Below are positions 8,487-17,280 of a stretch of 64,000 bases of DNA, piece after piece. This stretch comes from Chloroflexota bacterium (GTDB lineage Bacteria > Chloroflexota > Dehalococcoidia > Lucifugimonadales > UBA2985), in the NCBI GenBank assembly GCA_028877205.1, contig JAPPHY010000018.1, forward strand, positions 1 through 64,000, read 5' to 3'. Within the stretch, counting starts at the first letter, position 1; each line of letters starts with the position of its first letter. The translations under genes were made by a program, and so were the position numbers. The notes beneath the pieces are model-generated. The model did not search any database. It was given only the letters and a program-made list of their open reading frames with translations, and was not told the DNA's origin.

Positions 8487-10415
8487 TCAAGCTTGCCCAT
8501 CTGATGAACCATCATCCTCTAGCCCGACAGCAAACGGATCGTGTAGAAAATCATTGAGCTGCACCTGCCTAATGATATAGGAACTATCCAATAGCCTTAC
8601 GATTCTGTCCGGCAAATCCGCTGCTTTCAATGCTCCCGCAAAATCGTCATAGCCCCACAAGGGAATTGAGGTAACAGCTGGCTTGAAGTTACCCAAATCA
8701 CCCAAGAAGACAAATAACCCAGAAATGCTTCTGATATCGGATTCAAGTCCCAACGCTTTCGTCAAATCTGGCAACTGGCCACGAAGACGGTCTACTTTTT
8801 CGGCAAACCTGCGAACCTGCTCTTGGAGTTCGTGATCAATGGTCTCGGCGCCCTTGACTTCCAGAACTAGGCACTCCCCGTTCTTCACCCCAATTGCATC
8901 GTATTCGAACTTGCCCAGAGAGGCGTGTCGAAACGAAACCCTAACGTGACTGTAGCCTTGGCCCACTAGCCAGAATCCAGCCAAGAGTTCGGAATTCCCG
9001 GACCGCAAGTCAGCGTTTGTCTCTACTGCCTCAAGGCTCAGTTCTCGCATTGCTCGAAAGGCTGGCAACTCACAGAAAGGCAAGATGTCTTCAAAGTCTA
9101 GGCCACCGATTTCTTCCACTTTCAAATTGCCTTTGAATTCCGAGAGCAACCGTTCCACGGCCGTTATTGCACGGGCAACATCAGTATCAAAAACGTACCC
9201 AGTGTGGTACATCTTGTAAAAGAGGTACCACTTGGATGCATTAGTAAAGAACCCATAGATCGGAAGTCTGAAAGCTATGGAGACCCATTCACGGTCATCA
9301 GAAGCCACGGAATGGGTCAAGATAAGAAGGTGGACCTTAGAATCGCCATGTACGGTGACCGCTCCGCGTAGCATGAAGTCCAACTCTAACTCAGCCGTCG
9401 AGCTGGCGTCCGCTATCAGACGAACTTTGTCCGAACCGAGTAGTGCCGCCAACCTATGCTTGGAGGATACAGCATCCATATCCGCCTCAGAAAACTCCAA
9501 CAGTGCTTTGACGTTCGACTGCGAAAGCTCGGTCAAGCCGTACTTCATGCTCGGGAATTCGCCTCCTCGGTGCGTCGGATTAACGACAGCATGGAGTTCG
9601 TCGACCCAGTCTTGCCTGATAGAAGTTGCCGAATTGGAATGAGAAGGCAACTCAATGCCGTTTAGACGGACCACTAGATCAAGGCCAATCCAGAAACCAT
9701 CTAACCACTTCTCTGGAACGCCGGTTGCAACTGGAAAAAGCGAAACGTTAGCCAAGTGTGTCTCTGCATCCAATACGAACCGGGAGTCAATAGAACGAAA
9801 CTCCTCCTTGCCGCGCCATACCATCTTTTGAGCCAGTGGCACGATGCTACGGTCGTATTCGACGTAGTCTAGTACACGCTCGGCTACAGCCAAACGGAGT
9901 AGGGACTCTTGACTAGGCAGATCTTCACCAGTGTCTAGAGAGACAATCCTTGTTCCTGAGAGGACACCACTGAACGCCTGCACGGCTGCCCGACATTTCT
10001 CTATAGCCGCGACAGTGTCGTCTGAACTTCCCTCAGCTCTACGCAAAGCACTCTGAAGGGCATCAAAGGCGTAGCAAAGACGCCCCAGCCCTGATGTTGG
10101 ATCGGAAACGGCGTGCAACAGCGACTCGCCACGTTCGGGGCTGCGATAGTGCAACCAATCTACTAGTCTGTCGTCGCTCTCTAGACCCAGCAATTCCGGG
10201 AAGTTAACGACAAACTGAAGGAGGCCGTACAAAGGGGTAGCGACGGCTAGGCGGTAGCCACGAAGGAGATTCCGTTCGTCTCTCGCACTAAGCTCCTCGA
10301 CCGCGCTCTTCAAGCGTGTAACTGCTTCGGGGCTGCACAGCAATTCCAGAGCGGTCACGTCGGTAAGGAAATGCAATCGTGACGTAAAGTTCATCCGATC
10401 CTCGGGAACAATCAT
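8487..10415 (-). CDS. Uncharacterised 642-residue protein with a C-terminal PD-(D/E)XK nuclease-like domain
   Basis: The first ~450 residues have no motif I recognise and are mixed helical. Near the C-terminus 'EYDAIGVKNGECLVLEVKGA' gives a D506...E519-x-K521 pattern on two beta strands, preceded by 'RVSFRHASLGKF' and followed by an amphipathic helix. That is the core of the PD-(D/E)XK nuclease fold. The gene is visibly AT-richer than the chromosomal genes to the right, consistent with transfer. It sits between the OLD-like gene and the AlbA_2 gene inside the type I RM locus, so a nuclease in an embedded defence module is a fair guess. A structural or damage-sensing role is also possible. Confidence 0.65.
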   Translation of the reverse strand: MIVPEDRMNFTSRLHFLTDVTALELLCSPEAVTRLKSAVEELSARDERNLLRGYRLAVATPLYGLLQFVVNFPELLGLESDDRLVDWLHYRSPERGESLLHAVSDPTSGLGRLCYAFDALQSALRRAEGSSDDTVAAIEKCRAAVQAFSGVLSGTRIVSLDTGEDLPSQESLLRLAVAERVLDYVEYDRSIVPLAQKMVWRGKEEFRSIDSRFVLDAETHLANVSLFPVATGVPEKWLDGFWIGLDLVVRLNGIELPSHSNSATSIRQDWVDELHAVVNPTHRGGEFPSMKYGLTELSQSNVKALLEFSEADMDAVSSKHRLAALLGSDKVRLIADASSTAELELDFMLRGAVTVHGDSKVHLLILTHSVASDDREWVSIAFRLPIYGFFTNASKWYLFYKMYHTGYVFDTDVARAITAVERLLSEFKGNLKVEEIGGLDFEDILPFCELPAFRAMRELSLEAVETNADLRSGNSELLAGFWLVGQGYSHVRVSFRHASLGKFEYDAIGVKNGECLVLEVKGAETIDHELQEQVRRFAEKVDRLRGQLPDLTKALGLESDIRSISGLFVFLGDLGNFKPAVTSIPLWGYDDFAGALKAADLPDRIVRLLDSSYIIRQVQLNDFLHDPFAVGLEDDGSSDGQA

Positions 10416-10459
10416 TGCACTAACACCTTCCTCATCTCACCGTGCCAAGTTCCAACGCC

Positions 10460-10591
10460 CTAGCGCGCTTCTTCCGCCATCAACTTGAGCAGCACCTGGC
10501 CACGACGCCGGTTCAAGAATGTCATGGGCTCGAACTCCAGCGTCTCAGCCTCGCCGGATGCGGCTAGGGCTGTAGGGTGTTCAAGAGTCAT
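10460..10591 (-). pseudogene. Truncated remnant of an AlbA_2 gene
   Basis: A 43-codon reading frame reads MTLE..LAASGEAETLEFE...MTFLNRRRGQVLL and ends at TAG. It aligns to the start of the intact AlbA_2 protein 2 kb away (MTLQ..LTASGESETLEFK...MTVCAFLNQRGGRVLF), with about 12 residues missing in the middle and everything after residue 37 lost. Nucleotide identity is also evident (GAGTTC and ATGACA blocks are shared). It lies between the PD-(D/E)XK and OLD-like genes. It looks like the stump of a second AlbA_2 gene broken by recombination or by insertion of cargo. Confidence 0.75.
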
Positions 10592-10602
10592 AGCGTTCCA
10601 GA

Positions 10603-12567
10603 TCAAAGGAGTTGATTCAGCGCGTCAAATGCTCGCTGGAATCGGTCTAAGGTCTCGTCAGAAAGTTCCTCCTCAAGTGTGCCAATGCTCTCGCTCAAGT
10701 ACCGAGCAGGGCGATAGTGATTGAACTGGGCGCCTTTGGGGAGAGGGCGCTTCTCGAAACGGTCTTCTAACCGTTGAAGGATTCTGGGATGTGTTGAAGA
10801 AAGTTGGCTCAACTTCAGAGAGGTGTTCAATTCGCCGTTGACTAGTTTCAGATAGAACTCTGGCTCGAACATGTCCTCAATGTCGGACTCACTTGCTCCG
10901 GTAAAGTCTGCGAACGTCATGACTTGTTGCTTCTTCAGTAACTTACTCTTGTAGAGGTTCTCTATACTCTGCTGTCCCTTCTTTTGAAAGTCGATGAGAA
11001 CGGCGACGTTCAGGTTATGCTGTGCCCCAATCAATGCAACGAATGTTGGAACCTTGTCTGCTCCGCCGACGGGGGTGACGATCCAATCGGGACTCAGACC
11101 GCGTTGGCCTCGCTTCTGAAGAACACCAGAAAGGGTTTGTATGTATAGCAAATCGGAAACCCCTTCAACGATCAAACAGTTTGGACCGATGAAGAGTGAT
11201 TGATGAATCTCGTAACCAAGAGCACCCTGCAGGGGGAAGAGGCTGTCAGGTGTAGCCTCAAGCACATCGGTTGAGACCTTTGTGCCCTGCTGCTCCTCAG
11301 ATAGGTTGTGCGAGCCAACTTCGATACTCAAGTCCTGAACTATTCGCACACGATCAAAGTGCCCCGGGTCGACCATGAACGGAGAATGAGTCGTGTACAG
11401 GAGCTGGTGGTTCGGCCTAAGCTCTTGCTCGAAGTACGCGAGGAGATCAGCTTGGGCCCTTCCATGCAGTGACAATCCAGGCTCGTCTAGCAATAGGATG
11501 AGGTTTTCCCCATCTCTCCGGAGCTTGTCGTACCAAGCTAGAAACGAGAAAAACCAAACGAAGCCCTTTGATCTCGTTCCGAGTGCGGTGCTAACCATAT
11601 GTCTCGTATCCTCTACACGACCCCAGATGTTTGTGCCCTGATCCATGCCTGGACCATCTTGAGGGCGTGCCTCCCGGATATCGAACCGCATGCGCAGGTG
11701 ACTGTTTTGAGACCAGTACTTGAGAACGCTCTGCGTAAGTCGATTGCCTGCTGCCTCTAAGCGAGCAATGAGGGTCTCAGTGTTATCAGCGTCCACAACC
11801 ATCTCAAGTCTGAGGCCAGCTAGTCCTATCAAACCAAGTAAGGGATGGTCAGAGTCCTCGAGAGCGCCACTCTGTGTACGTTCAAGCAGCGAATCGAGGT
11901 TGTCTTGGCCCTTCATTTGGTAGTATTCATCAAAGTACAAGAACTTCGGGACACGCTCCTTCAGAACGCTTCGATACACGAAGAGAGAAAGACCTTTCTC
12001 GTGTATCGTGGTGAGGTCTCCTACCAATTCCTCCGTTTCGGAGGTACTCTCTTCGCTTTCCTGCAGGAGATCGAGCATGGCTTGTGCTGTAGAAAGCTGT
12101 CGCAGTCTTGTAGCCAGAGACTCAGAAAGGTCGCAAGAAGAAGCTAGGTGGCGCAGTGCTGGTTCCAATTGCAGGTCCATCTGTCCGATTAGAAGTACAT
12201 TGCTGTAGCCTCTGCTAAGGGTGAGTGTCAGGTCATGATCTGGCAGACTATCCTTGCCGAGCAGTGTCGCAATTTCCCTAACGTCATCCTCACCGAGTAC
12301 AAATGTGGCAGTGACAACATTCGCCGGTTTACGCGAGTCATTCGCCACTTCAGCTTCGTACAATGCAAAATCTCTCCTCGGATAGTTATGTGTGGCGTCG
12401 TAATCGGAATCTTGGGGATTGAGGGGATTGAGACGATACAATGCCTTCAGTATGGCAGTCTTACCTGCCTCGTTCTTTCCAACGAGACAGGTCACATCTC
12501 CGACATCGAATTCGTTTGAGTCCATTACGCTCTGAAAGTTCTGGATACGGACTTTCCTCAGTTGCAT
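10603..12567 (-). CDS. OLD-like AAA ATPase with TOPRIM domain
   Basis: The 654-residue protein has an ABC/SMC-type ATPase with Walker A 'GKNEAGKT' (30-37), a signature-like region and Walker B 'NLILLLDEPGLSLH'. A C-terminal TOPRIM domain follows, with 'LIVEGVSDLLYIQTL' supplying its Glu and 'VAVLIDFQKKG' in place of the usual DxD. OLD proteins are ATP-regulated DNA nucleases used in phage defence (for example GajA of Gabija). No GajB-type UvrD helicase is adjacent, so this is not a standard Gabija pair. The second TOPRIM acid reads Gln here, which may be typical of this hsd-linked subfamily or may reduce cleavage. It is AT-richer than the core genes. Confidence 0.8.
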   Translation of the reverse strand: MQLRKVRIQNFQSVMDSNEFDVGDVTCLVGKNEAGKTAILKALYRLNPLNPQDSDYDATHNYPRRDFALYEAEVANDSRKPANVVTATFVLGEDDVREIATLLGKDSLPDHDLTLTLSRGYSNVLLIGQMDLQLEPALRHLASSCDLSESLATRLRQLSTAQAMLDLLQESEESTSETEELVGDLTTIHEKGLSLFVYRSVLKERVPKFLYFDEYYQMKGQDNLDSLLERTQSGALEDSDHPLLGLIGLAGLRLEMVVDADNTETLIARLEAAGNRLTQSVLKYWSQNSHLRMRFDIREARPQDGPGMDQGTNIWGRVEDTRHMVSTALGTRSKGFVWFFSFLAWYDKLRRDGENLILLLDEPGLSLHGRAQADLLAYFEQELRPNHQLLYTTHSPFMVDPGHFDRVRIVQDLSIEVGSHNLSEEQQGTKVSTDVLEATPDSLFPLQGALGYEIHQSLFIGPNCLIVEGVSDLLYIQTLSGVLQKRGQRGLSPDWIVTPVGGADKVPTFVALIGAQHNLNVAVLIDFQKKGQQSIENLYKSKLLKKQQVMTFADFTGASESDIEDMFEPEFYLKLVNGELNTSLKLSQLSSTHPRILQRLEDRFEKRPLPKGAQFNHYRPARYLSESIGTLEEELSDETLDRFQRAFDALNQLL

Positions 12568-12610
12568 ACGAGACCACCTTGCCCTTTGGTTTGGGTTTTG
12601 AGTTCCTCGT

Positions 12611-13816
12611 TCACCCCAACTCCTCCGCTCGCACTTCCCCAGTCATCAGCTTGTGGAGCAGGGCCTTGAACAGTTCCTCTAGCACGGTGCGCTTTCTCCG
12701 GTGCAAGTCTATCTGGCGGTCGATGGCGTCGAGGTTGGCGACGATCTCCTGTTGCTCGTCTTTGGTTGGTAGCGGAAACAGGACCGTCCGGAGCTTGGTC
12801 GCATTGATGTTAGCCTGTCCTACAGCGCGGCTCGCGAGCTTCTTGATCTCCTCCTGCGTTCTCGGCCAGTTCATGAAGTAGTTGAGAAACTCTGGGATGC
12901 ATCGGTTATTGTCAACCACGAGACGTACCAGATAAGATGCAAAGACAGCGGGTCTATCATCTTCAACGATTGCCATGCGTCCGACCAGCTCAATGCTGTT
13001 TGTCCGATTGAAAAGCAGGTCGCCAGGTTTTACCTGGAACCTCTCATAGCTCTCCGAGTCCAGTTCCACGAACTGAATGTCTCGGTAGTGCACCTTTCCG
13101 TCTTCCTGACAGTTCATTCGTAGAATCGGATAGGCGCCGGACGGCTGACCGCGCATTGATAGACCGTACTGAGTGGTCACAGCCACATCGTCAATTGACG
13201 CAACCTCCCAGCTCCCCGGCACTGGCCCTATCTCTGTCTCCTTCTGTGGCTCGCCGCACAATCCGCGTGTGAACAGCGTCCGCATCGCGGCGCGCTTGAG
13301 ACCTTGGCCCTCTTCAACCAGCGTCTCGGAGCGGCGAATTACCTCGTGTACCAGCCAAAGCACGTCAGCGACTTGGCGCTGTTCCCCAAACGATAGAGCT
13401 GGCACCTCGAACTCCCTAACGTGTGCCCACGACGTCCGAGGGTGCTGGACGCCGGTGGTCCCTGCGACGGCGTGTTCGACAAAGCGAGGTGAGTGCAGGA
13501 TCGCGGCCAGGAACCGCGAGTCCACGCACTCTTGTGCCCGGAGCACCAGCAGTTCCGTTGTGCAGACACCCGCACCTTCAGCTAAGATGGCTTTGTCCAA
13601 GTACGGGCGTAACTTGCCATAAAGGACATCGCCTGGCTGGAATGCCGACGTGGTGCTCCTCATATCAGAGGCTTGTCCACCGCCGATGCGAGAGAGCCGT
13701 CCAGAGGCAAGGTGCTCAAGGCCTAGATACAGGGCGCCTGGCCTCGTACCGGGTCTGACCGGCTCCGCGATGAGCTCGCATAGGTCTACGAGGCGGACGG
13801 TCGAGCCATTCATCAC
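12611..13816 (-). CDS. hsdS: Type I RM specificity subunit
   Basis: The 401-residue HsdS has two target-recognition domains separated and followed by conserved helical spacers ('[18 protein letters not shown]' after the first, '[17 protein letters not shown]' after the second). This is the usual circularly repeated plan that reads a bipartite DNA target and docks two HsdM. The two half-proteins are different in sequence, so the predicted target is asymmetric. The gene overlaps the hsdM stop by 4 bp, implying translational coupling. No frameshift or inverted repeats suggesting phase variation are seen. The target itself cannot be read from sequence. Confidence 0.92.
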   Translation of the reverse strand: MMNGSTVRLVDLCELIAEPVRPGTRPGALYLGLEHLASGRLSRIGGGQASDMRSTTSAFQPGDVLYGKLRPYLDKAILAEGAGVCTTELLVLRAQECVDSRFLAAILHSPRFVEHAVAGTTGVQHPRTSWAHVREFEVPALSFGEQRQVADVLWLVHEVIRRSETLVEEGQGLKRAAMRTLFTRGLCGEPQKETEIGPVPGSWEVASIDDVAVTTQYGLSMRGQPSGAYPILRMNCQEDGKVHYRDIQFVELDSESYERFQVKPGDLLFNRTNSIELVGRMAIVEDDRPAVFASYLVRLVVDNNRCIPEFLNYFMNWPRTQEEIKKLASRAVGQANINATKLRTVLFPLPTKDEQQEIVANLDAIDRQIDLHRRKRTVLEELFKALLHKLMTGEVRAEELG

Positions 13817-15663
13817 GCCAACTCCTTCAGCCTTAGGAGTACGCGCTGAAGGTCAGCTGAGACCGCAGCCTCCTCCGCAGCGATAGCATCGAACCGCTCC
13901 ATAATGTCCTGTAGGTCGGCTTCATCGATGCCACTTGCCTGCCCAACCCACCGGCTGGGGCTGAGGTTGTAGTCCGTCTCCGCCGCCTGCTCGCGGGTGA
14001 TGACGGCGACCTCGCCCTCCACCGGCTCGCCCTTGAGGAACATCGCAGCGATTGAGGGGATGTCCTCCTCCGGGATGTAATTCTTCGGGCGGCCCTTGCC
14101 CACGCGCTGACTGGCGTTGACGAGCACGATCTTGTCCTTGCGGGCCTCCGGCTTGCGCTTGGACAGCACGACGATGATGCCGGCGGCGTTGGTGTTGTAG
14201 AAGAGGTTGTCCGGTAGCAAGATCACGCCCTCGATCAGGTCGCGCTCCACAAACCACCTTCGGATGTTGCGCTCCCGGTCTTCGTTCTTGCTACCGGAGC
14301 CGCGAGTCACCGCGCCCGTGTCCAGCACCACCGCAGCTCGCCCACGTTCGTTCAGGCAGGACAGTGTATGTTGGAGCCAAGCCCAGTCGCCCTTTCCGGT
14401 GGTGACCCCTCCGGTGGTGCGGAAGCGGTCGAAGGGGTCGTTTTCGAAGGTGTCCTGGTTGAAGTCCTGGTTCCACATAGGATTGGCGACCACGATGTCA
14501 TGGCTGGCAATGCGTCCCGCCGCATCCTTGAACTTGGGGTTTATCATGGTGTCGCCGCGCTCTATCTGGACCTCCATGTCATGGATGATGGCGTTCATGT
14601 GGGCTATGCCATAGCTGTCGGCCTGCAGCTCCTGGCCAGAGAGCTTGAGAGGAATGCGGCTGGTGGGGTCAGTCTCACGGGCGACGAGCTGGAGCTTGAT
14701 GAGCAGTCCGGCCGAGCCGCATGCGTAGTCGTGGCACGTCTCGCCGGGCCTCGGCCGCATGAGGTGCGCAATGAGGAATCCGACCTCGGTGGGAGTGAAT
14801 TGCTCTCCTGCGCTCTGACCGGCTCCTTCCGCGAATTTACGGAGAAGGTACTCGTAGGCGCGGCCCAGGAAGTCGGGATGCACATCGGCAAGGCCCAAGC
14901 GGTAGCGGGGGTCGGAGAAGGTCTCGACGACGGCGGAGAGCCGGGCCGGGTTGAGGTCGCGCTCTCCGTTACGCTCGGAGCCAAAGTCCACGAGGTCAAT
15001 GACGCCGGAGAGCGTGGGATTGTAGCGCACGACGGCGCGCACGGCCCAGGTCAGGTGTTCGCCGATGTCGCGTGGGCGGGTGCTGCGGCCTTGGGCATCG
15101 AGCGGCCAGTCGTAAGCCTCTCGACTATTGACCACGCTCCACCGAGCCTCGGGCGGCAGGTAGAAGCGCAGCAAGTCATGATCGTTCTCAGCGATCTCCT
15201 GCGCAACTGCTCGATCTCCGAACTCCTGAGCTAGACGCTCGATCTCGTCGTCGAACACGTCGGAGAGGCGCTTGAGGAATAGAAGCGGTAGCAGGTAGTC
15301 CTTGAACTTGGCGGCGTCCTTTTCGCCTCTGATCGAGCAGGCGGCGTCCCACAGCATCTGCTCCATGGGCTTGGTGGTGGGAACGGCGTCGTTCCGGCGG
15401 CGGGACCGGCGGCGGGTCACTTGGGCTGCGGACTCTGCCTCATCAGCGGCTAGCTCAGCGGCGTCGATGCCCGCCTCGGCAGCAAGCGCGGCGATAGCCG
15501 TACGCGCCGCCTTCTGTGGCATGGTGACGCCGCCCTCCCAGCGATTTACGGTCGCGAACGACACGCCAAGCCTCTCGGCAAGCTGTTCCTGCGTCAGGTC
15601 CAGCCTCGCGCGGATGGCTTGAAGGGTTGGTGGGATGGACTCTCTATCTGTTATATTTGCCAT
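13813..15663 (-). CDS. hsdM: Type I RM adenine methyltransferase with N-terminal XRE domain
   Basis: This 616-residue HsdM methylates adenine in the HsdS target. Residues ~15-50 form a complete XRE-type helix-turn-helix ('[20 protein letters not shown]'), linked by an Ala/Arg-rich stretch to the normal HsdM start near residue 97. The methyltransferase has motif I 'DYACGSAG' (312-319) and motif IV N394-P-M-W (usual NPPF/Y; NPMW is known in some type I enzymes). The fused XRE domain could let HsdM repress its own promoter, which lies immediately upstream. The length is about 100 residues above the ordinary HsdM. It is the first gene of the RM operon. Confidence 0.93.
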   Translation of the reverse strand: MANITDRESIPPTLQAIRARLDLTQEQLAERLGVSFATVNRWEGGVTMPQKAARTAIAALAAEAGIDAAELAADEAESAAQVTRRRSRRRNDAVPTTKPMEQMLWDAACSIRGEKDAAKFKDYLLPLLFLKRLSDVFDDEIERLAQEFGDRAVAQEIAENDHDLLRFYLPPEARWSVVNSREAYDWPLDAQGRSTRPRDIGEHLTWAVRAVVRYNPTLSGVIDLVDFGSERNGERDLNPARLSAVVETFSDPRYRLGLADVHPDFLGRAYEYLLRKFAEGAGQSAGEQFTPTEVGFLIAHLMRPRPGETCHDYACGSAGLLIKLQLVARETDPTSRIPLKLSGQELQADSYGIAHMNAIIHDMEVQIERGDTMINPKFKDAAGRIASHDIVVANPMWNQDFNQDTFENDPFDRFRTTGGVTTGKGDWAWLQHTLSCLNERGRAAVVLDTGAVTRGSGSKNEDRERNIRRWFVERDLIEGVILLPDNLFYNTNAAGIIVVLSKRKPEARKDKIVLVNASQRVGKGRPKNYIPEEDIPSIAAMFLKGEPVEGEVAVITREQAAETDYNLSPSRWVGQASGIDEADLQDIMERFDAIAAEEAAVSADLQRVLLRLKELA

Positions 15664-15669
15664 GTTTGA

Positions 15670-15698
15670 AGTATAATCCTAGGTAAATCAGAAGTCAA
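15670..15698 (-). promoter_or_regulatory. hsdM promoter, leaderless layout
   Basis: On the minus strand TTGACT (15693-15698), a 17-bp spacer and TATACT (15670-15675) form a near-consensus sigma-70 promoter. Only 6 nt (TCAAAC) separate the -10 from the hsdM ATG, so transcription should begin at or beside the start codon and the mRNA has no room for a ribosome binding site. Confidence 0.75.
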
Positions 15699-15778
15699 AG
15701 ATGCAGCGCCCTCCAGCAAACAAAGGATAGGTAACGGGATGGCGTACACATGAATACCGCTCTTGGCAAATCACAGCA

Positions 15779-16540
15779 ATGATGACCCCAGACGACTATG
15801 TACGGAACGTGCTGGGAAAGTACGCGATCCCAACTGACCACAAGCGCCAAGTTGAACTCGCGGCCCAAGACGTCTATCCGTGTGTTAGCGCATGGGCAGG
15901 TTCGCACCTGCAAGGGGTTGAGTATTCTGGCTCCTTCGCGAAGGGGACGACCGTACGTGGAGGAACGGATGTGGACTTGTTCGTATCCCTCAAACCTTCG
16001 ATGGGTGGCCCTCTGCGCGACCTATATAACAACCTCTACACGGTGCTAGCCAACCGGGGTTTCCGTCCTAAGCGACAAAACGTGTCCATTGGCCTGACGG
16101 TTAGGGGCTTGAGTGTGGATGTGGTTCCGGCCCGCCGACACGCGGGTAGTGGGCAGGACCACAGCTTATACCGTAACAGGACGGGGACTTGGACCAAGAC
16201 CAACGTACACAATCACATACAGATAGTCCGAGACTCGGGTCGGATAGACGAGATTCGTGCCGTGAAGATATGGCGGAGGCTGCACGGCCTGGAGCTTCCC
16301 TCAATCTACCTGGAATTGGCCGTCATCCGAGCACTCCGTGGGGAGCGAAGTGGGCTTGCAGCTAACTTCTGGAAGGTTCTCGATTGGCTATCCAGCCAGA
16401 TTCAGGCCGCTGCCATAGTTGACCCAGCGAACGAGGGGAACACTATCTCGGATGACTTGAACTCCAACGAAAAGGCCGCCATAGCGACACGGGCCGCTTG
16501 GTCGCTACGACAGTCCAACTGGGGACAGATAATCTGGTAG
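15779..16540 (+). CDS. CD-NTase-like nucleotidyltransferase (CBASS-type candidate)
   Basis: This 253-residue protein has the full DNA polymerase beta-like nucleotidyltransferase active site: G51-S52 in 'EYSGSFAKGT', the metal ligands D64-V-D66 in 'TDVDLFV', and a third Asp D114 in 'LSVDVVP'. The helical C-terminal half ('VKIWRRLHGLELPSIYLELAVI') matches the CCA-adding/CD-NTase plan. CD-NTases make cyclic or linear oligonucleotide signals upon infection in CBASS. First in a three-gene operon divergent from hsdM, it has no known CBASS effector or ancillary gene beside it. A role in tRNA or protein nucleotidylation cannot be excluded. No Shine-Dalgarno is visible before the double ATG. Confidence 0.75.
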   Translation: MMTPDDYVRNVLGKYAIPTDHKRQVELAAQDVYPCVSAWAGSHLQGVEYSGSFAKGTTVRGGTDVDLFVSLKPSMGGPLRDLYNNLYTVLANRGFRPKRQNVSIGLTVRGLSVDVVPARRHAGSGQDHSLYRNRTGTWTKTNVHNHIQIVRDSGRIDEIRAVKIWRRLHGLELPSIYLELAVIRALRGERSGLAANFWKVLDWLSSQIQAAAIVDPANEGNTISDDLNSNEKAAIATRAAWSLRQSNWGQIIW

Positions 16541-16545
16541 CGCAT

Positions 16546-17280
16546 ATGGACGGAGAACGCCGATTGCAGCAGTTGTTTAGGGCCAAGCAGGCCGAGATGG
16601 TAGCCTGCTTGCTAAGCAGTCGTCAGGTATCTCACGCCGGAGAGATGGGCAGTGCAACAGAGGAGAACTGGCGCGAGTTGCTCAGGGCATATCTGCCAGG
16701 CAGGTACGCCGTGGAAGGCGGATTCATGATTGACGTCGACGGGAGGGAGAGTCAACAGCTTGATCTCATAATCTTCGACCGTCAGTACTCTCCGGTTCTC
16801 TTCGAAACCGGTGGCGTGCTCTATGTCCCGGCTGAAAGTGTCTACGGTGTATTTGAAGTCAAACAAGAGCTGAGTAGACGCCAAGTCAAGTACGCGGGAG
16901 AAAAGATTGCATCGGCTCGACACCTGAGGCGCACGAGCGTGCCAATAGTCCACGCGGGAGGAGAGTATCCCCCGAAAGAGCCATCGCGAATCCTGGGTGG
17001 CATCCTCACCACTCTCAGCGATTGGAATCCGCTGTTCGGAGACCCGCTCGCAAACTCCCTGAGATCACTTAGCGAAGAGCAGCGCTTGGATATCGGGTGT
17101 GTACTTCAACATGGAGCTTTCACAACAGATCCTCATGGCAGCATTCCGTCGCTTACAAGTGGTCAGGCGGATTTGTCCCTGGTCACTTTCGTCTTTGAGT
17201 TGCTAGGCATGCTACAACGAGTGGGTACTGCTTCAGCAATGGACTATCGGCAGTGGCTGGAAGGTGTGAGTAGCACATGA
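16546..17280 (+). CDS. DUF6602-like PD-(D/E)XK nuclease-fold protein
   Basis: The 244-residue protein reads 'LRAYLPGRYAVEGGFMID', 'SQQLDLIIFDRQYSPVLF' and 'VPAESVYGVFEVKQELS', the signature of the DUF6602 family as I know it. D73 and E104-x-K106 fit a PD-(D/E)XK nuclease core. It starts 5 bp after the nucleotidyltransferase stop and overlaps the next gene by 4 bp. An upstream in-frame TTG at 16498 is less likely because it would overlap the preceding gene. As partner of a CD-NTase-like enzyme it could be the effector nuclease that responds to a nucleotide signal. No ligand-binding SAVED or similar domain is visible, so this is only a hypothesis. Confidence 0.7.
   Translation: MDGERRLQQLFRAKQAEMVACLLSSRQVSHAGEMGSATEENWRELLRAYLPGRYAVEGGFMIDVDGRESQQLDLIIFDRQYSPVLFETGGVLYVPAESVYGVFEVKQELSRRQVKYAGEKIASARHLRRTSVPIVHAGGEYPPKEPSRILGGILTTLSDWNPLFGDPLANSLRSLSEEQRLDIGCVLQHGAFTTDPHGSIPSLTSGQADLSLVTFVFELLGMLQRVGTASAMDYRQWLEGVSST

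Noticed and set aside
10603-12567. Complete Gabija system
   Set aside because: The ATPase/TOPRIM protein resembles GajA, but no UvrD-like GajB gene is present nearby.
12611-13816. Phase-variable hsdS
   Set aside because: A single hsdS, no silent partial hsdS copies and no flanking inverted repeats are visible.
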